From contig JAEYMU010000017.1 of NCBI GenBank assembly GCA_023407175.1, positions 1-64,000 of the forward strand: DNA of 64,000 nt, given 5' to 3'. This DNA is from Bacillota bacterium. GTDB taxonomy: Bacteria; Bacillota_A; Clostridia; Lachnospirales; Lachnospiraceae. The notes below the pieces were generated by a model. That model did no database searches. It was given only the letters and a program-made list of their open reading frames with translations, and was not told the DNA's origin. The position numbers and the translations under genes are program-made. This document shows positions 34,201 to 42,912 of the stretch, piece after piece (the first letter of the stretch is position 1; each line of letters starts with the position of its first letter).

Positions 34201-34738
34201 TTACGACCTGTACTGCAAGATGCTCAATGAAGCAGTCAGGTCCATGAAGGGTGAGGATACCCAGGAGGAGACCTTTGAAACCACTGTGGATATGGATGTG
34301 GACGCCTACATTCCCTCTACTTATATCAAGAATGAAATTCAAAAGCTCGACATCTATAAACGGATTGCCGGAATTGAGAATGAAGAGGAAATGATGGATA
34401 TGCAGGAGGAGCTGGTGGACCGCTTTGGCGATATGCCGGCATCCGTGAATAATTTATTGAACATTGCCCTGCTGAAGGCAGTTTGCCACAGCCTATATAT
34501 CATGGGACTAATTCATAAGGACAATGAGGTAAAGCTTATGATGTATCCGAGAGCAAAGCTTGCCGTGGAGAAGATTCCGGAGCTTTTGACCCGGTATAAT
34601 AATAATTTGAAGCTGATACCCCAGGCAAATCCATATTTTATATACCGCCTTCCGCAAAGCCCGAAGGGAAAATCAGATTCACTGTTTGTATTTGAGAAGC
34701 TGATGAATTTGTTAAAGGATTTTAAAATGCTGATATAG
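31211..34738 (+). CDS. mfd: Transcription-repair coupling factor Mfd
   Basis: 1175 aa, full length for the family. N-terminal UvrB-like region (FAVRGGIIDIFP), the RNA-polymerase-binding CarD-like module (TPGDYVVHENHGLGIYRGIEKIEV, about 500-525), RecG-type helicase with GDVGYGKTEIAIRAAF (Walker A), DEEQRFGV (Walker B) and QLRGRVGRSNRTAYAF (motif VI), then the C-terminal TRCF domain. It removes stalled RNA polymerase from lesions and recruits UvrA. GGGAGGG ribosome site; probably cotranscribed with pth and the next lipoprotein gene. Confidence 0.97.
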   Translation: MKTFTAPLKELKEFNDIRENITLKTLPVQVTGCIDSQKCHLIHGLGDGFRYKVIVTYNDLKAKEIYEDYRLYDKDVFIYPAKDIIFYSADIHGNAIVRDRLKILSRMLEKKASTIIVTLDGGMDRLLPLSAVRERIITVTQSSVIKLEEFSAALLHLGYERQAQVEAPGDFAVRGGIIDIFPLTQEVPCRIELWGDEIDSIRTFDVSSQRSIEQVEQLTIYPATEIILDENRIRSGLKKLEEEEKQHYKSLRAQFKTEEAARIHQIIAEFKDNLEAYQGSVALESYINYFYDQTVSFFHYFDQEDTIFFLDEPGRLTEKGETVETEFREGMIGRIEKGYILPGQMDVIYGYKEVMGFLANKNTILISTMEVKNNFYTAKRKYDFTVQTVASYHKNFDVLVKDLERWKKNKYRVILLSGSRTRAMRLSEDLQELGLPAFFSEDMDRVLQSGEIMVAYGNLRRGFEYPLIKFVIISESDIFGTEKKKKRKKSAYEGNKIQSFTELTPGDYVVHENHGLGIYRGIEKIEVDKITKDYIKIEYGGGGVLYILATGLDVIQKYSGSEGRKPKLNKLNSIEWKNTKAKVRGAVREVAKDLVELYAKRQEKSGFQFGSDTVWQQEFEEAFPYEETQDQLSAIEATKKDMESKRIMDRLICGDVGYGKTEIAIRAAFKAVSDGKQVVFLVPTTILAQQHYNTLVQRMMDFPVSIDVLSRFRGPAEQKKTLERLKKGNLDIIIGTHRVLSGDVKFKNLGLLVIDEEQRFGVTHKEKIKQLKKDVDVLTLTATPIPRTLHMSLVGIRDMSVLDEPPVDRLPIQTYVLEHNDEIIREAISRELARGGQVYYVYNRVNGIDEVANTVARLVPEANVAFAHGQMNEHTLEKIMFDFISGEIDVLVSTTIIETGLDISNVNTMIVDDADRLGLSQLYQLRGRVGRSNRTAYAFLMYRRDKMLKEIAEKRLHAIKEFTELGSGFKIAMRDLEIRGAGNLLGAEQSGHMEAVGYDLYCKMLNEAVRSMKGEDTQEETFETTVDMDVDAYIPSTYIKNEIQKLDIYKRIAGIENEEEMMDMQEELVDRFGDMPASVNNLLNIALLKAVCHSLYIMGLIHKDNEVKLMMYPRAKLAVEKIPELLTRYNNNLKLIPQANPYFIYRLPQSPKGKSDSLFVFEKLMNLLKDFKMLI

Positions 34739-34763
34739 ATGTGCAGGGAAAGGGGAACCGAGG

Positions 34764-36167
34764 ATGAAGATATTAAGAAGACTGGGAATTGCGGTATTAT
34801 CATTGATTATGCTAATGTCACTGACTGCCTGCAAACCTGGGGAAGAACGTTATGAATTATCAAATTACATGGGAAAATCAGTGTCCTCCTTTGAGAGAAA
34901 ATCAGTGACAAAGCTCGAGGAACAGAGCAGCGGAGTATATATCATGGAGGGTGTGGTCCAGGTGCTGGTACCGGATAAAAAGGTGACCTCAATTACCCTG
35001 CTTAAGGATGCGGGAAAATATACTTTGTTTGGTGTTACAATCGGAATGACAAAAACTGCGGTGGAAAAGCTGCTTGCAGATAGCTTTGGAAAGGAAACCT
35101 CCAAGAGTACGGATTCCGGAAATAATACGGTTATCTATTCCTATCTTAAGGAGGAGAAGCAATTATATATCACCTATGACAGAGACAGTAAGAAGGTAGT
35201 GGCAGCTTCGTACTATAAGATATCCGGTACACAGCCAAGTACGGCTGCGGCTTCAGATACGGAGGACTCCGGTGAAACGATGCTTATGATAGGAGATACC
35301 AGGGTTTATTATAATGAGGCAATGGTTTATCTGAAGCTCGCCCAGGACAAATACGAGGCCGATTATGGCAGCGGAATATGGGAGGCCGATATTCTGGGCA
35401 ACGGAGCAACCTTTGGAAGCATGATTAAGCAGGAAGTAATCAATCAGATTACCGAGCTTAAGGTGATCAGTGCCGAGGCCTATCAGCAGGATATCGCGCT
35501 GACCGAAGAGGAGCAGGCAGATGCAAATTCTTATGCGAAGGAGCAGTATAAAAGCTTTTCTAAGGAGGAGCTGCAGCAATATCATATTACGGAAAAATTA
35601 TTACAGCAGGTATACTATGATAACCTTTTAGCGAATAAGATGTTTGAGAAGCTTACCATTAATGTTGATAATAATGTGCCGGATGAGGATGCGAAACAGA
35701 TTACGGTCCAGGATATCTTTATTCAAAACTATAACCTTGATTCCGAGGGTGATCAGGTAGCACTGTCCAAGGAAGACAAGGAAGCAGCCTATGAGAAGGT
35801 GCAGTCTTTGTTAGTGCAGGCGAAGGAAACCGAGGATTTTAAAGCCCTGGCCGAGGAGAATTCCCAAGCGGAAGAGATAGAATACACCTTCGGCAAGGAG
35901 GGAGGACCAAAGGCCTTCGGTGATGAATTTGAGAAGGCAGCTCTTGCCTTAAAAACCGGGGAACTAAGCACTATCGTCACTACGACTTCTGGCTGGCATA
36001 TTATATATTGTGTCTCTGATTTTAATGAGGATGCAACCACTCAGGTCAAGGAAGAGATCATAGAACAACGGCGCAACGATATGTTCTCAGAGCTTTATTC
36101 TGAATGGTCCGCCGATTATAAGGTGGTTGTCAATCAGGAGGCCTGGGATGCGATTTCCTTAAATTAG
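34764..36167 (+). CDS. Lipoprotein with parvulin (PpiC) peptidyl-prolyl isomerase domain
   Basis: 467 aa. Lipobox LTAC (Cys23) after a hydrophobic signal marks it as a membrane-anchored lipoprotein outside the cell. Residues about 70-150 form a small domain with GVTIGMTKTAVEKLL, like the SmpA/BamE-type fold of many lipoproteins; a low-complexity link follows; about 170-290 is a SurA_N-like helical part; about 320-430 is the parvulin domain (ITVQDIFIQNY, DFKALAEENSQAEE, GKEGGPKAFGDEFEKAALALKTGELS, SGWHIIYC). The role is folding of secreted proteins, PrsA-like. Placement after mfd is common in Lachnospiraceae. Confidence 0.88.
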   Translation: MKILRRLGIAVLSLIMLMSLTACKPGEERYELSNYMGKSVSSFERKSVTKLEEQSSGVYIMEGVVQVLVPDKKVTSITLLKDAGKYTLFGVTIGMTKTAVEKLLADSFGKETSKSTDSGNNTVIYSYLKEEKQLYITYDRDSKKVVAASYYKISGTQPSTAAASDTEDSGETMLMIGDTRVYYNEAMVYLKLAQDKYEADYGSGIWEADILGNGATFGSMIKQEVINQITELKVISAEAYQQDIALTEEEQADANSYAKEQYKSFSKEELQQYHITEKLLQQVYYDNLLANKMFEKLTINVDNNVPDEDAKQITVQDIFIQNYNLDSEGDQVALSKEDKEAAYEKVQSLLVQAKETEDFKALAEENSQAEEIEYTFGKEGGPKAFGDEFEKAALALKTGELSTIVTTTSGWHIIYCVSDFNEDATTQVKEEIIEQRRNDMFSELYSEWSADYKVVVNQEAWDAISLN

Positions 36168-36192
36168 TATTGGTGTGGAAAAGGCATAAAGT

Positions 36193-38043
36193 ATGGGAAA
36201 TAATGAATCAAAACGAAGCAACAGTGTTTTTGCAAATATTATAAGAATGATTTTTCACAAAGGTCTCACCCTGCTCTTTGGGCAGGGTATTCTGTTTTTG
36301 CTGTTTATCTTTACCTTTGTCCCATTCCTGTCGACCATATATTATGCTGTTTTGAATTTGACGGGATACAGCTATGTGACGGTAGATAATATCGGACACT
36401 TTCTGCTTAATCCGCTTGCTCTGGCTGCGGGAGTGCTGCTTTTTTTTCTGCTTGGTCTATTTTTGCTTTTTGAGATGTATTTTCTGATGATATATTTTCG
36501 TGATGTGGAGGATAAGAAGAAGGTACGGCTTTATCTGCTTTATATGAAAGCCCTGCGCCAGCTGTTCCTGTGTCTAAGACGAGGGGGTATCCGGCTAATT
36601 CCGGCAGTCTGGCTGACCCTTGGTGGTTTCAATCTTCCGCTATTATGCTTTGCATTTTTGAGAATTCGTCTGTTAAAATTCTTTACGGATGAAATGTCCG
36701 GGGTAATATTTCTGGCGATAGCGGTTATTGCTACCATTTTGCTGATTGGCCTGCTGCTGTTACAAAATGGGTTTATTTTTCAATATAGTCTTTATCCGAT
36801 GAATTCATATGCGAAGCTGCTGGAATGCAGCAGGGATACAGGGAGGAATAAACCGGTTCGGACTCTGCTTTATTTTATCGCCTGGAATCTTTTGATGGCC
36901 TGGGTTATCTTTCTTATCTATGCGTTCACAATGGTAGTCATCACATTGCTTACGGCGGCAATTCCCGACCGTAGTCTGGCAATTGCCACCTTTATATCTG
37001 TGAATGACGGTATGAGCGGATATCTTATGCTTCTTGCCTTTTTTATCTGTACCATAAGCAATACCGCCTTATTCACCCATTTGTTTTATCGTTACCGGCT
37101 GACGCCGAACTTGCAGGAGCCTGAGGGCGTACTCCCCGTAATTGATGCTTCCTCTGGGGAAAATGGCGGGCAAAAATCCTACCGTAAAATCCTCCGGTAT
37201 ACCCTGATCGCACTTTTGCTGTTTAACGTATACAGCTATTTTAACATACTGACGAATGGTTCCCCTCTTGATTATATGAACTTGGACACAATTCAGATTA
37301 CTTCCCACAGGGGCTTCTCGCAAAATGTTCCGGAGAATACTCTTCCGGCGATTGAAAAAGCAATTGAGGAGCAGGCGGATTATATTGAAATAGACGTCAG
37401 GGTAACCAGGGACGGGGAGGTGGTATTGCTGCATGACAGCAATTTAAAACGCACAACCGGGCTGGATAAATATATATGGGAGCTGGATTATTCACAGGTT
37501 GCCTTATTGGATGCGGGAAGCTGGGTGGATGAAAGCTATCGAGGGACCCGAATTCCGACCCTCGATGAGGTATTGGAGCTTTGCAAAGGAAAAGCAATAT
37601 TAAATGTGGAGCTGAAATATATGAATGAAGAGGAGGGGCTGGAGGAAAAGGCTGTGGAGCTAATAAAGAAACATGATATGGAATGGCAGTGTGTCATATC
37701 CTCCTCCAGCCTGACCTGCCTGGAAAGAGTGAAGGAGCTTGACCCGGATTTGCAGACAGGCTATATCCTGTATCAGCTGCATAATGGCTTAAGTACGAAT
37801 GAGACAATTGACTTTTTCAGTATGAAATCAAGCCTTGTTACAAAGAGTGTGGTACAGAAAATCCATCAGGATGGTAAAAAGCTGTATGTTTGGACTGTAA
37901 ACTCCAAAAACGAGCTGGAGCGTCTAAAAAGGTTGGGGGTAGATAATATCATAACCGATAATCCTGCCTATGCAAGAGAAGTACTTTTGCAATCGGATTC
38001 GGACCAATATTTCCTCACCCTGCTGAAGGTGATGAAGGAATAG
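36193..38043 (+). CDS. Membrane-bound glycerophosphodiester phosphodiesterase
   Basis: 616 aa. The first 350 residues hold about eight membrane segments (GDPD_memb-type domain); the rest is a GDPD barrel. Catalytic motifs: TSHRGFSQNVPENTLPAI (His-Arg and the N-x-P-E-NT loop), DYIEIDVRVTRDGEVVLLHDSNLKRTTG (metal-binding E-x-D and catalytic HD), and LNVELKY. It hydrolyses glycerophosphodiesters, releasing glycerol-3-phosphate, possibly from lipid or lipoteichoic-acid turnover. The ribosome site is weak (GGAAAAGG). Last gene of the rightward group before a convergent PAP2 gene. Confidence 0.92.
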   Translation: MGNNESKRSNSVFANIIRMIFHKGLTLLFGQGILFLLFIFTFVPFLSTIYYAVLNLTGYSYVTVDNIGHFLLNPLALAAGVLLFFLLGLFLLFEMYFLMIYFRDVEDKKKVRLYLLYMKALRQLFLCLRRGGIRLIPAVWLTLGGFNLPLLCFAFLRIRLLKFFTDEMSGVIFLAIAVIATILLIGLLLLQNGFIFQYSLYPMNSYAKLLECSRDTGRNKPVRTLLYFIAWNLLMAWVIFLIYAFTMVVITLLTAAIPDRSLAIATFISVNDGMSGYLMLLAFFICTISNTALFTHLFYRYRLTPNLQEPEGVLPVIDASSGENGGQKSYRKILRYTLIALLLFNVYSYFNILTNGSPLDYMNLDTIQITSHRGFSQNVPENTLPAIEKAIEEQADYIEIDVRVTRDGEVVLLHDSNLKRTTGLDKYIWELDYSQVALLDAGSWVDESYRGTRIPTLDEVLELCKGKAILNVELKYMNEEEGLEEKAVELIKKHDMEWQCVISSSSLTCLERVKELDPDLQTGYILYQLHNGLSTNETIDFFSMKSSLVTKSVVQKIHQDGKKLYVWTVNSKNELERLKRLGVDNIITDNPAYAREVLLQSDSDQYFLTLLKVMKE

Positions 38044-38063
38044 CAGGTGTTTTCAGACACACC

Positions 38064-38612
38064 TTAGGAATTGGTTGAAAAATAACGATAAATACTGCGC
38101 AGAGTTAACAGTAAAATCCGGGCGCACAGCACCCCGTAGAAAATTCCTCCGAGAATATCCGTGGGGTAATGTACGAATAAGTACAGTCTGGAAAAGGCGA
38201 TGAGGGAGGCCAGGATAAAACCAAGGCTGCCAAGGCGCCTATCGAAATAATAGAGGATTGTTGCACAGGCGAAGGCAACCATGGTATGTCCGGAGGGAAA
38301 GGACGGGGAGTGCGGTGCATGGAGTAAAAGAGGGATATCGGGAAAGCGGTTGCAGGGGCGTACTCTTCCAATGAGAGGCTTTAATATCTCATCTCCCAGC
38401 CAGGAGGAAAACCAGACCGTGCAAAGCAGAGTGAAACCGCATTTACGGTAGCGCTTTATAAAAAGGAAGAGGAAGCCTATGGCGATCCAGAAAAGTGCCT
38501 TATCACCGAGAGAGGTGATAAATAGCATAAACCGGTCAAGAGCAGGGCATTTCATAGATTGCTGAATAAAGAACAGGATGCGGTCATCGATTTGTTGGAG
38601 GAAATCCGGCAT
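38064..38612 (-). CDS. PAP2-family membrane phosphatase
   Basis: 182-aa integral membrane phosphatase. The three PAP2 motifs are present: KPLIGRVRP, PSFPSGHT and SRLYLFVHYPTD, with catalytic His in each of the last two. Likely substrates are undecaprenyl pyrophosphate or phosphatidylglycerol-phosphate-type lipids; the sequence does not decide. The frame is open to 38726, but ATG 38612 gives the usual N-terminus (FLQQIDDRILFFIQQ) and leaves room for the divergent SRAP promoter. No good ribosome site is visible, so the start is less certain than the gene. Confidence 0.85.
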   Translation of the reverse strand: MPDFLQQIDDRILFFIQQSMKCPALDRFMLFITSLGDKALFWIAIGFLFLFIKRYRKCGFTLLCTVWFSSWLGDEILKPLIGRVRPCNRFPDIPLLLHAPHSPSFPSGHTMVAFACATILYYFDRRLGSLGFILASLIAFSRLYLFVHYPTDILGGIFYGVLCARILLLTLRSIYRYFSTNS

Positions 38613-38709
38613 AGGAAGGAGCTCTTTTGCTTTTTTTATAATATATTTTTCTTGCCGAAATATATGCAGGTACAGAACGGAACAATTTTCAAAAGAAGGA
38701 GGACGATCC

Positions 38710-39276
38710 ATGTGCGGACGATACAATTTTATTATTGAGCAAAGCGAAGAAATACAGGAGATACAGGAGCAGTTAAATGCCAGCTTTCAGGGGAAGAAGG
38801 CACGGCTGGGAGAGATATTTCCCACCGATCCGGTTCCTATCCTGGTGGGAGCAGGAGGAAGAATATCTCCGGTGCTTGGCACCTGGGGATTTCCGAGGTT
38901 TGATCAAAAGGGGGTTATTATTAATGCAAGAGCGGAGACCGCTTTTGAGAAGAAAATCTTCAGGGACAGTCTTCTTAACCGCCGGTGTATCATACCCTCG
39001 ACCGGCTTTTATGAATGGGACGATAAGAAGAAAAAATATTTATTGCGCATGGAGGGTACCAACGCCTTGTATATGGCAGGCTTATATATGAATTACGGTA
39101 ATGAGCTGCGCTATGTAATTTTGACCACCGATGCGAATGAATCGGTAAAGGAAATTCATAATCGTATGCCGCTGGTGATTCCAAAGGAGGAAATAACGGC
39201 CTGGATTACCGATTACAGCATGACGAATGATTTTCTAAGGCGGGTTCCGCCCTGTCTTGTGAAAGAGGTAATCTGA
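38710..39276 (+). CDS. SRAP-family protein (YedK/HMCES), abasic-site DNA-protein crosslinker
   Basis: 188 aa. N-terminal Met-Cys2 (MCGRYNF) is the conserved catalytic cysteine that forms a thiazolidine link to abasic sites in single-stranded DNA. Other family residues: INARAET (Asn), STGFYEWD (Glu) and HNRMPLVI (His). Known members protect abasic sites during replication and are often damage-inducible. Strong AAGGAGG ribosome site; the start is fixed by the need for Cys2. It is divergent from PAP2 and stands alone. Confidence 0.93.
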   Translation: MCGRYNFIIEQSEEIQEIQEQLNASFQGKKARLGEIFPTDPVPILVGAGGRISPVLGTWGFPRFDQKGVIINARAETAFEKKIFRDSLLNRRCIIPSTGFYEWDDKKKKYLLRMEGTNALYMAGLYMNYGNELRYVILTTDANESVKEIHNRMPLVIPKEEITAWITDYSMTNDFLRRVPPCLVKEVI

Positions 39277-39362
39277 AAGGAAGGGAGTCTAAGAAGTACT
39301 TACCTCTGATCATTTCTAAGACCACCGGTGTAAGGGAAACGCCTTTAGAATACGATGTCTCA

Positions 39363-39390
39363 TTGACAAGGGATACAAATTGAATATAAT
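39363..39390 (+). promoter_or_regulatory. coaB promoter
   Basis: TTGACA (39363-39368), 16-base spacer, TATAAT (39385-39390). Starts a leader of about 85 bases before ATG 39481. Confidence 0.75.
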
Positions 39391-39480
39391 AGTATACATA
39401 TCAGAGAAATATGAATGTGGGAGAAGGACTGCAAAGTGCCCCCTGACTCATATTTTATTTGTATGGAAATGGAGTATGCT

Positions 39481-40278
39481 ATGAATATTATTATAACGGC
39501 AGGCGGTACCAGAGAGCGGATCGATTCGGTCAGAGCAATTACCAATGATGCGACCGGAAGGCTGGGAAGCCGGATTGCGGAAGAACTTTCCGTGAGACTT
39601 GCAAACAGGGAGCACCGGATTTATTATCTTTGTGGATGGGGTTCCGTCCTGCCTGCGGTAAAAGATCCTGACCTTGAAGTGCTTCGTATCGAGGGAACCG
39701 CACAGCTTCAGCAGGTGATGGAGAAGCTGCTGACGACGCAAGGCATTGATGCTGTCATCCACTCCATGGCGGTAAGTGATTATAGGGTAGGCAGTGTCAC
39801 AACCCTGGAGCTTGCGGCCAGGGCTATGTTTCAAAGGCTTAAGGAAGGGTTAAATACAGCTTCTCCGGAAGAGTGGGAGACAGCAATGAGAGAAATCCTG
39901 CAGGAGCAGGCACTGGAAGACCATAGGGAAGGGCAGAATAAGATAAGCTCCGAGCTTGAGCATCCCCTTCTTCTGCTTGAGAAAACTCCCAAAATTATCA
40001 GCAGTATCAAAGGTCTAAGTCCGGCTACGCTGCTGATCGGTTTTAAACTGCTAAGCGGTGTCGGCAGGGAGCAGCTGATTAAAACAGCTCTTGGACTGCT
40101 GCAAAGAAATCAATGTGATTATGTGCTGGCCAATGACAGTACTGAAATAAATGGGGACAGGCATATCGGATATCTGGTGGACCGGGATGGGCTCTATCAG
40201 ACCCTTGAAAGCAAGACGGAAATTGCAAAGGGGATAGCGGATGTGATTTTTCGGGATATTCCGGATAAAACCCGGTGA
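39481..40278 (+). CDS. coaB: Phosphopantothenate--cysteine ligase (stand-alone CoaB)
   Basis: 265 aa. NIIITAGGTRERIDSVRAITNDATGRLGSRIAEEL is the CoaB N-terminal motif, MAVSDYRVG the middle one, and LLIGFKLLSG...VLANDSTEI the cofactor-binding end. It joins cysteine to 4'-phosphopantothenate in CoA synthesis. In most bacteria this is the C-terminal half of a fused CoaBC; here it is separate and upstream of coaC, as in streptococci and enterococci. ATG 39481 has GGAG about 8 bases upstream; a start 22 codons earlier is unlikely. Confidence 0.88.
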   Translation: MNIIITAGGTRERIDSVRAITNDATGRLGSRIAEELSVRLANREHRIYYLCGWGSVLPAVKDPDLEVLRIEGTAQLQQVMEKLLTTQGIDAVIHSMAVSDYRVGSVTTLELAARAMFQRLKEGLNTASPEEWETAMREILQEQALEDHREGQNKISSELEHPLLLLEKTPKIISSIKGLSPATLLIGFKLLSGVGREQLIKTALGLLQRNQCDYVLANDSTEINGDRHIGYLVDRDGLYQTLESKTEIAKGIADVIFRDIPDKTR

Positions 40279-40347
40279 GCGTTTAAAAACAATGGAAAGT
40301 CAATACCAAATTGTAACTGGAAGACAATATATTTTTGGAGGTAGCAA

Positions 40348-40902
40348 ATGAAGCAGATAATCCTTGGTGTAACCGGAAGCATAGCAGCGTATAAGGCCGC
40401 CGATCTGGCACACCTGCTGATAAAGGAAGGCTATGAGGTAGAAGTAATCCTGACAGAGAACGGGGCTAAATTCATCACGCCCTTAACCTTTCGTTCGCTT
40501 ACACATAATCCTGTTCATACGGAAATGTTCCGGGATGATTTTCCGAAGGAGATAAAGCATATTTCATTGGCAGAGAAGGCGGATGCGGTATTGATTGCGC
40601 CTGCAACGGCCAATATCATCGGAAAGCTTGTGGCCGGAATCGGCGATGACATGCTGTCCACCACATTACTCGCCGTTAAGGACAAACCGGTATTGATTGC
40701 ACCTGCCATGAATACGAATATGTGGGAAAATCCGATTGTACAGGAGAATATCGCAAAGCTTAGAAAATACGGATACCGCTTCATTGAGCCAAGGGAAAGC
40801 CTGCTGGCCTGCGGTACTTTAGGGAAAGGGGCACTGGCGGCGCCGGAGGATATCATAAAAGCGGTAAAGGCAGCAGTGGAACAAAGGGATGATGAGACTT
40901 GA
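40348..40902 (+). CDS. coaC: Phosphopantothenoylcysteine decarboxylase (stand-alone CoaC)
   Basis: 184-aa flavoprotein. ILGVTGSIAAYKAADLAHLL binds FMN; HISLAEKADAVLIAPATANIIGKL, PAMNTNMWENP and the active-site-lid Cys in SLLACGTLGKGALAAPEDI are CoaC signatures. It acts directly after CoaB. The next gene overlaps its end by 14 bases. Confidence 0.92.
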   Translation: MKQIILGVTGSIAAYKAADLAHLLIKEGYEVEVILTENGAKFITPLTFRSLTHNPVHTEMFRDDFPKEIKHISLAEKADAVLIAPATANIIGKLVAGIGDDMLSTTLLAVKDKPVLIAPAMNTNMWENPIVQENIAKLRKYGYRFIEPRESLLACGTLGKGALAAPEDIIKAVKAAVEQRDDET

Positions 40903-41872
40903 GCTTACACAGTTAAAGGACTTTTTGATCGGAAATGCACAAAATAAAGAGGCCGGAACCGGCTGTACCGTAATCATCTGTGAGGACGGGGCTGTTGCCG
41001 GAGTCGACGTAAGGGGAGGCTCTCCCGGAACAAGGGAAACAGATGCCTTAAATCCTGCCAACCTGCGGCAAAGCATTCACAGTGTAATGCTTGCGGGAGG
41101 CAGTGCCTTCGGACTGGATGCGGCAGGCGGTGCGATGCAGTTTCTGGAGGAAAGGGGTATTGGGCGCGATGTTGCAGTAACCAAGGTGCCAATTGTCTGC
41201 GGTGCGATTCTGTTTGATTTAAAATGCGGGGACTACCGTATTCGGCCGGACCGGCAGATGGGATATGAAGCGTGCCAAAACGCATATCTTAAACAGCCGG
41301 AAGAAGGTAACTGGGGGGCAGGAACCGGGGCAACAATCGGCAAGGCGAAGGGAGAGGCCTATGCCATGAAGGGCGGACTCGGTATGGCCTGCTTTCAGGC
41401 AGGAGAGCTTAAGGTCGGAGCAATCATGGCAGTCAACAGCGTCGGAGACATATTCGATCCCCAGGAGAACCGGCTGATCGCAGGAACACTGAACGAGGAC
41501 AGAAAATCACTGGCGGACAGCGAGAAGCTCATGCTTGCCAGTTATGAGGATAAAACGGATTTTTTCAGCGGCAATACAATCATCGGAACAGTTATGACCA
41601 ATGCTGTGCTTACGAAGGCACAGGCCAATAAGCTGGCCTCTGTTTCACATAATGGGATTGCCAGAACGGTACGTCCGGCCCATACCATTTATGATGGGGA
41701 TACGATTTTTACGATGGCATCGGGACGGATAGAGGCCGGTATGGATGCTGTATCTATTCTTGCGGTGAGGGCCGTAGAGCAGGCAATCCTTAATGCGGTT
41801 AAAAAAGCAGAAACAGCCTATGGCTATAAGGCATATACGGATTTGTGGAAGGGGGCCCCGGAAAGGACATAA
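40889..41872 (+). CDS. P1 (S58, DmpA-like) family aminopeptidase
   Basis: 327-aa member of the N-terminal-nucleophile P1 family. Signatures: GCTVIICEDGAVAGVDVRGGSPGTRETD, LAGGSAFGLDAAGGAMQFLEERG, GAGTGATIGKAKG, and NTIIGTVMTNAVLTKAQANKLA around the expected self-cleavage site. Characterised relatives remove N-terminal D- or beta-amino acids; the substrate here is unknown. Its ATG lies inside the end of coaC, so the two are translationally coupled, which might hint at pantetheine or beta-alanine peptide turnover (inference). Confidence 0.85.
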   Translation: MMRLELTQLKDFLIGNAQNKEAGTGCTVIICEDGAVAGVDVRGGSPGTRETDALNPANLRQSIHSVMLAGGSAFGLDAAGGAMQFLEERGIGRDVAVTKVPIVCGAILFDLKCGDYRIRPDRQMGYEACQNAYLKQPEEGNWGAGTGATIGKAKGEAYAMKGGLGMACFQAGELKVGAIMAVNSVGDIFDPQENRLIAGTLNEDRKSLADSEKLMLASYEDKTDFFSGNTIIGTVMTNAVLTKAQANKLASVSHNGIARTVRPAHTIYDGDTIFTMASGRIEAGMDAVSILAVRAVEQAILNAVKKAETAYGYKAYTDLWKGAPERT

Positions 41873-42044
41873 TCTCCTATTGACTCAAAGGATAATGCCC
41901 GTTAGAATTAAGGATATAGAAGTTTTTTATGTCATCTTGCAGGAATAATTCCGCAAGTACTAGTATAGTTATTTAGAATACATTGTATTAAGGTGTTGAT
42001 TAACTTGAAGGCCGGGCACGATTTATTATGAAGGAGACCGGGGT

Positions 42045-42884
42045 ATGACAAAAAGGATTCTGATATGTGCATTGATATTTGTACTTATAGGCGTTCCGGT
42101 AGATGCAAATGCGCAGTCCTATACAACAAAGGAAGCTGTTTACCAGGCGATTAGGGATAATCTGGTGGCCCATAAGGCGGAATTTACAATTACCATGAGT
42201 AAGAAACTGATGAATGCCATCGGTACGGACACGGATTTGATGGAGGTCGTGGTGGGACTTGACGATAAGGAAACCTCCAAGGATGCGGATTATCTGAAGC
42301 AATCCGTGAAAAGCTGGACGGTAAACTGGAAATACAGCAGTCTGGGCACATCGGCTACGCTTACCTTTACGGCAAAATATGAGACTACCTTAAAACAGGA
42401 GCAGAAGCTGGATGCAAAAATAAGCAGTGTGCTTACGAAATTAAATTTGGAGAGTGCCACAGATTATGAAAAGGTAAAGGCAATCCATGATTATATTATT
42501 AAACGGGTGAGCTATGACCAGACCCTGAAAAAACGTTCGGCATATAACGCTTTAATCGGTAAATTCTCGGTATGCGAGGGATATGCCGCTGCGGCGTACC
42601 GAATGTTTACAGATGCGGGAATTGAATGCAGAATTGTAACGGGTAATGCCGGTGGAGGACCCCACTCCTGGAATATCGTCAAGGTGGAGGGTAAATGGTA
42701 TAATATCGACCTGACCTGGGATGATCCGATTACAAGCAGCGGAGAACAGGTTCTAAGATATGATTATTTTCTTAAGAATACGAAGGCTTTCAGCGATCAT
42801 AAGAGAGATTCACAGTATAGTACCAAAGCCTTTCTTAAGGCATATCCGATTGCTGCAAGCAGCTATGAAGAAACAGACGACTAG
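42045..42884 (+). CDS. Secreted transglutaminase-like cysteine protease domain protein
   Basis: 279 aa with a signal peptide (1-23, ends ANA). The transglutaminase-like domain (about 140-240) has the triad Cys177 (SVCEGYAAA), His207 (GPHSWN) and Asp222 (YNIDLTWDDP), all intact. Bacterial members are mostly proteases or peptidoglycan/peptide-crosslink modifying enzymes; no particular role can be read. Ribosome site AAGGAG. A near-palindrome, CTTGC-A-GGAAT and ATTCC-GCAAG at 41936-41957, lies about 90 bases upstream and could be an operator. Confidence 0.85.
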   Translation: MTKRILICALIFVLIGVPVDANAQSYTTKEAVYQAIRDNLVAHKAEFTITMSKKLMNAIGTDTDLMEVVVGLDDKETSKDADYLKQSVKSWTVNWKYSSLGTSATLTFTAKYETTLKQEQKLDAKISSVLTKLNLESATDYEKVKAIHDYIIKRVSYDQTLKKRSAYNALIGKFSVCEGYAAAAYRMFTDAGIECRIVTGNAGGGPHSWNIVKVEGKWYNIDLTWDDPITSSGEQVLRYDYFLKNTKAFSDHKRDSQYSTKAFLKAYPIAASSYEETDD

Positions 42885-42912
42885 CCAGGCATTGCCTGGC
42901 TAGTCGTTTTAT
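42877..42912. terminator. Bidirectional terminator
   Basis: ACGACTAGCCAGGC (42877-42890) mirrored by GCCTGGCTAGTCGT (42894-42907), then TTTT. It overlaps the 3' ends of the transglutaminase (+) and DUF3169 (-) genes. Confidence 0.9.

Noticed and set aside
38045..38064. Small hairpin AGGTGT/ACACCT as terminator of the GDPD gene
   Set aside because: Only six pairs and no T-run; too weak to call.
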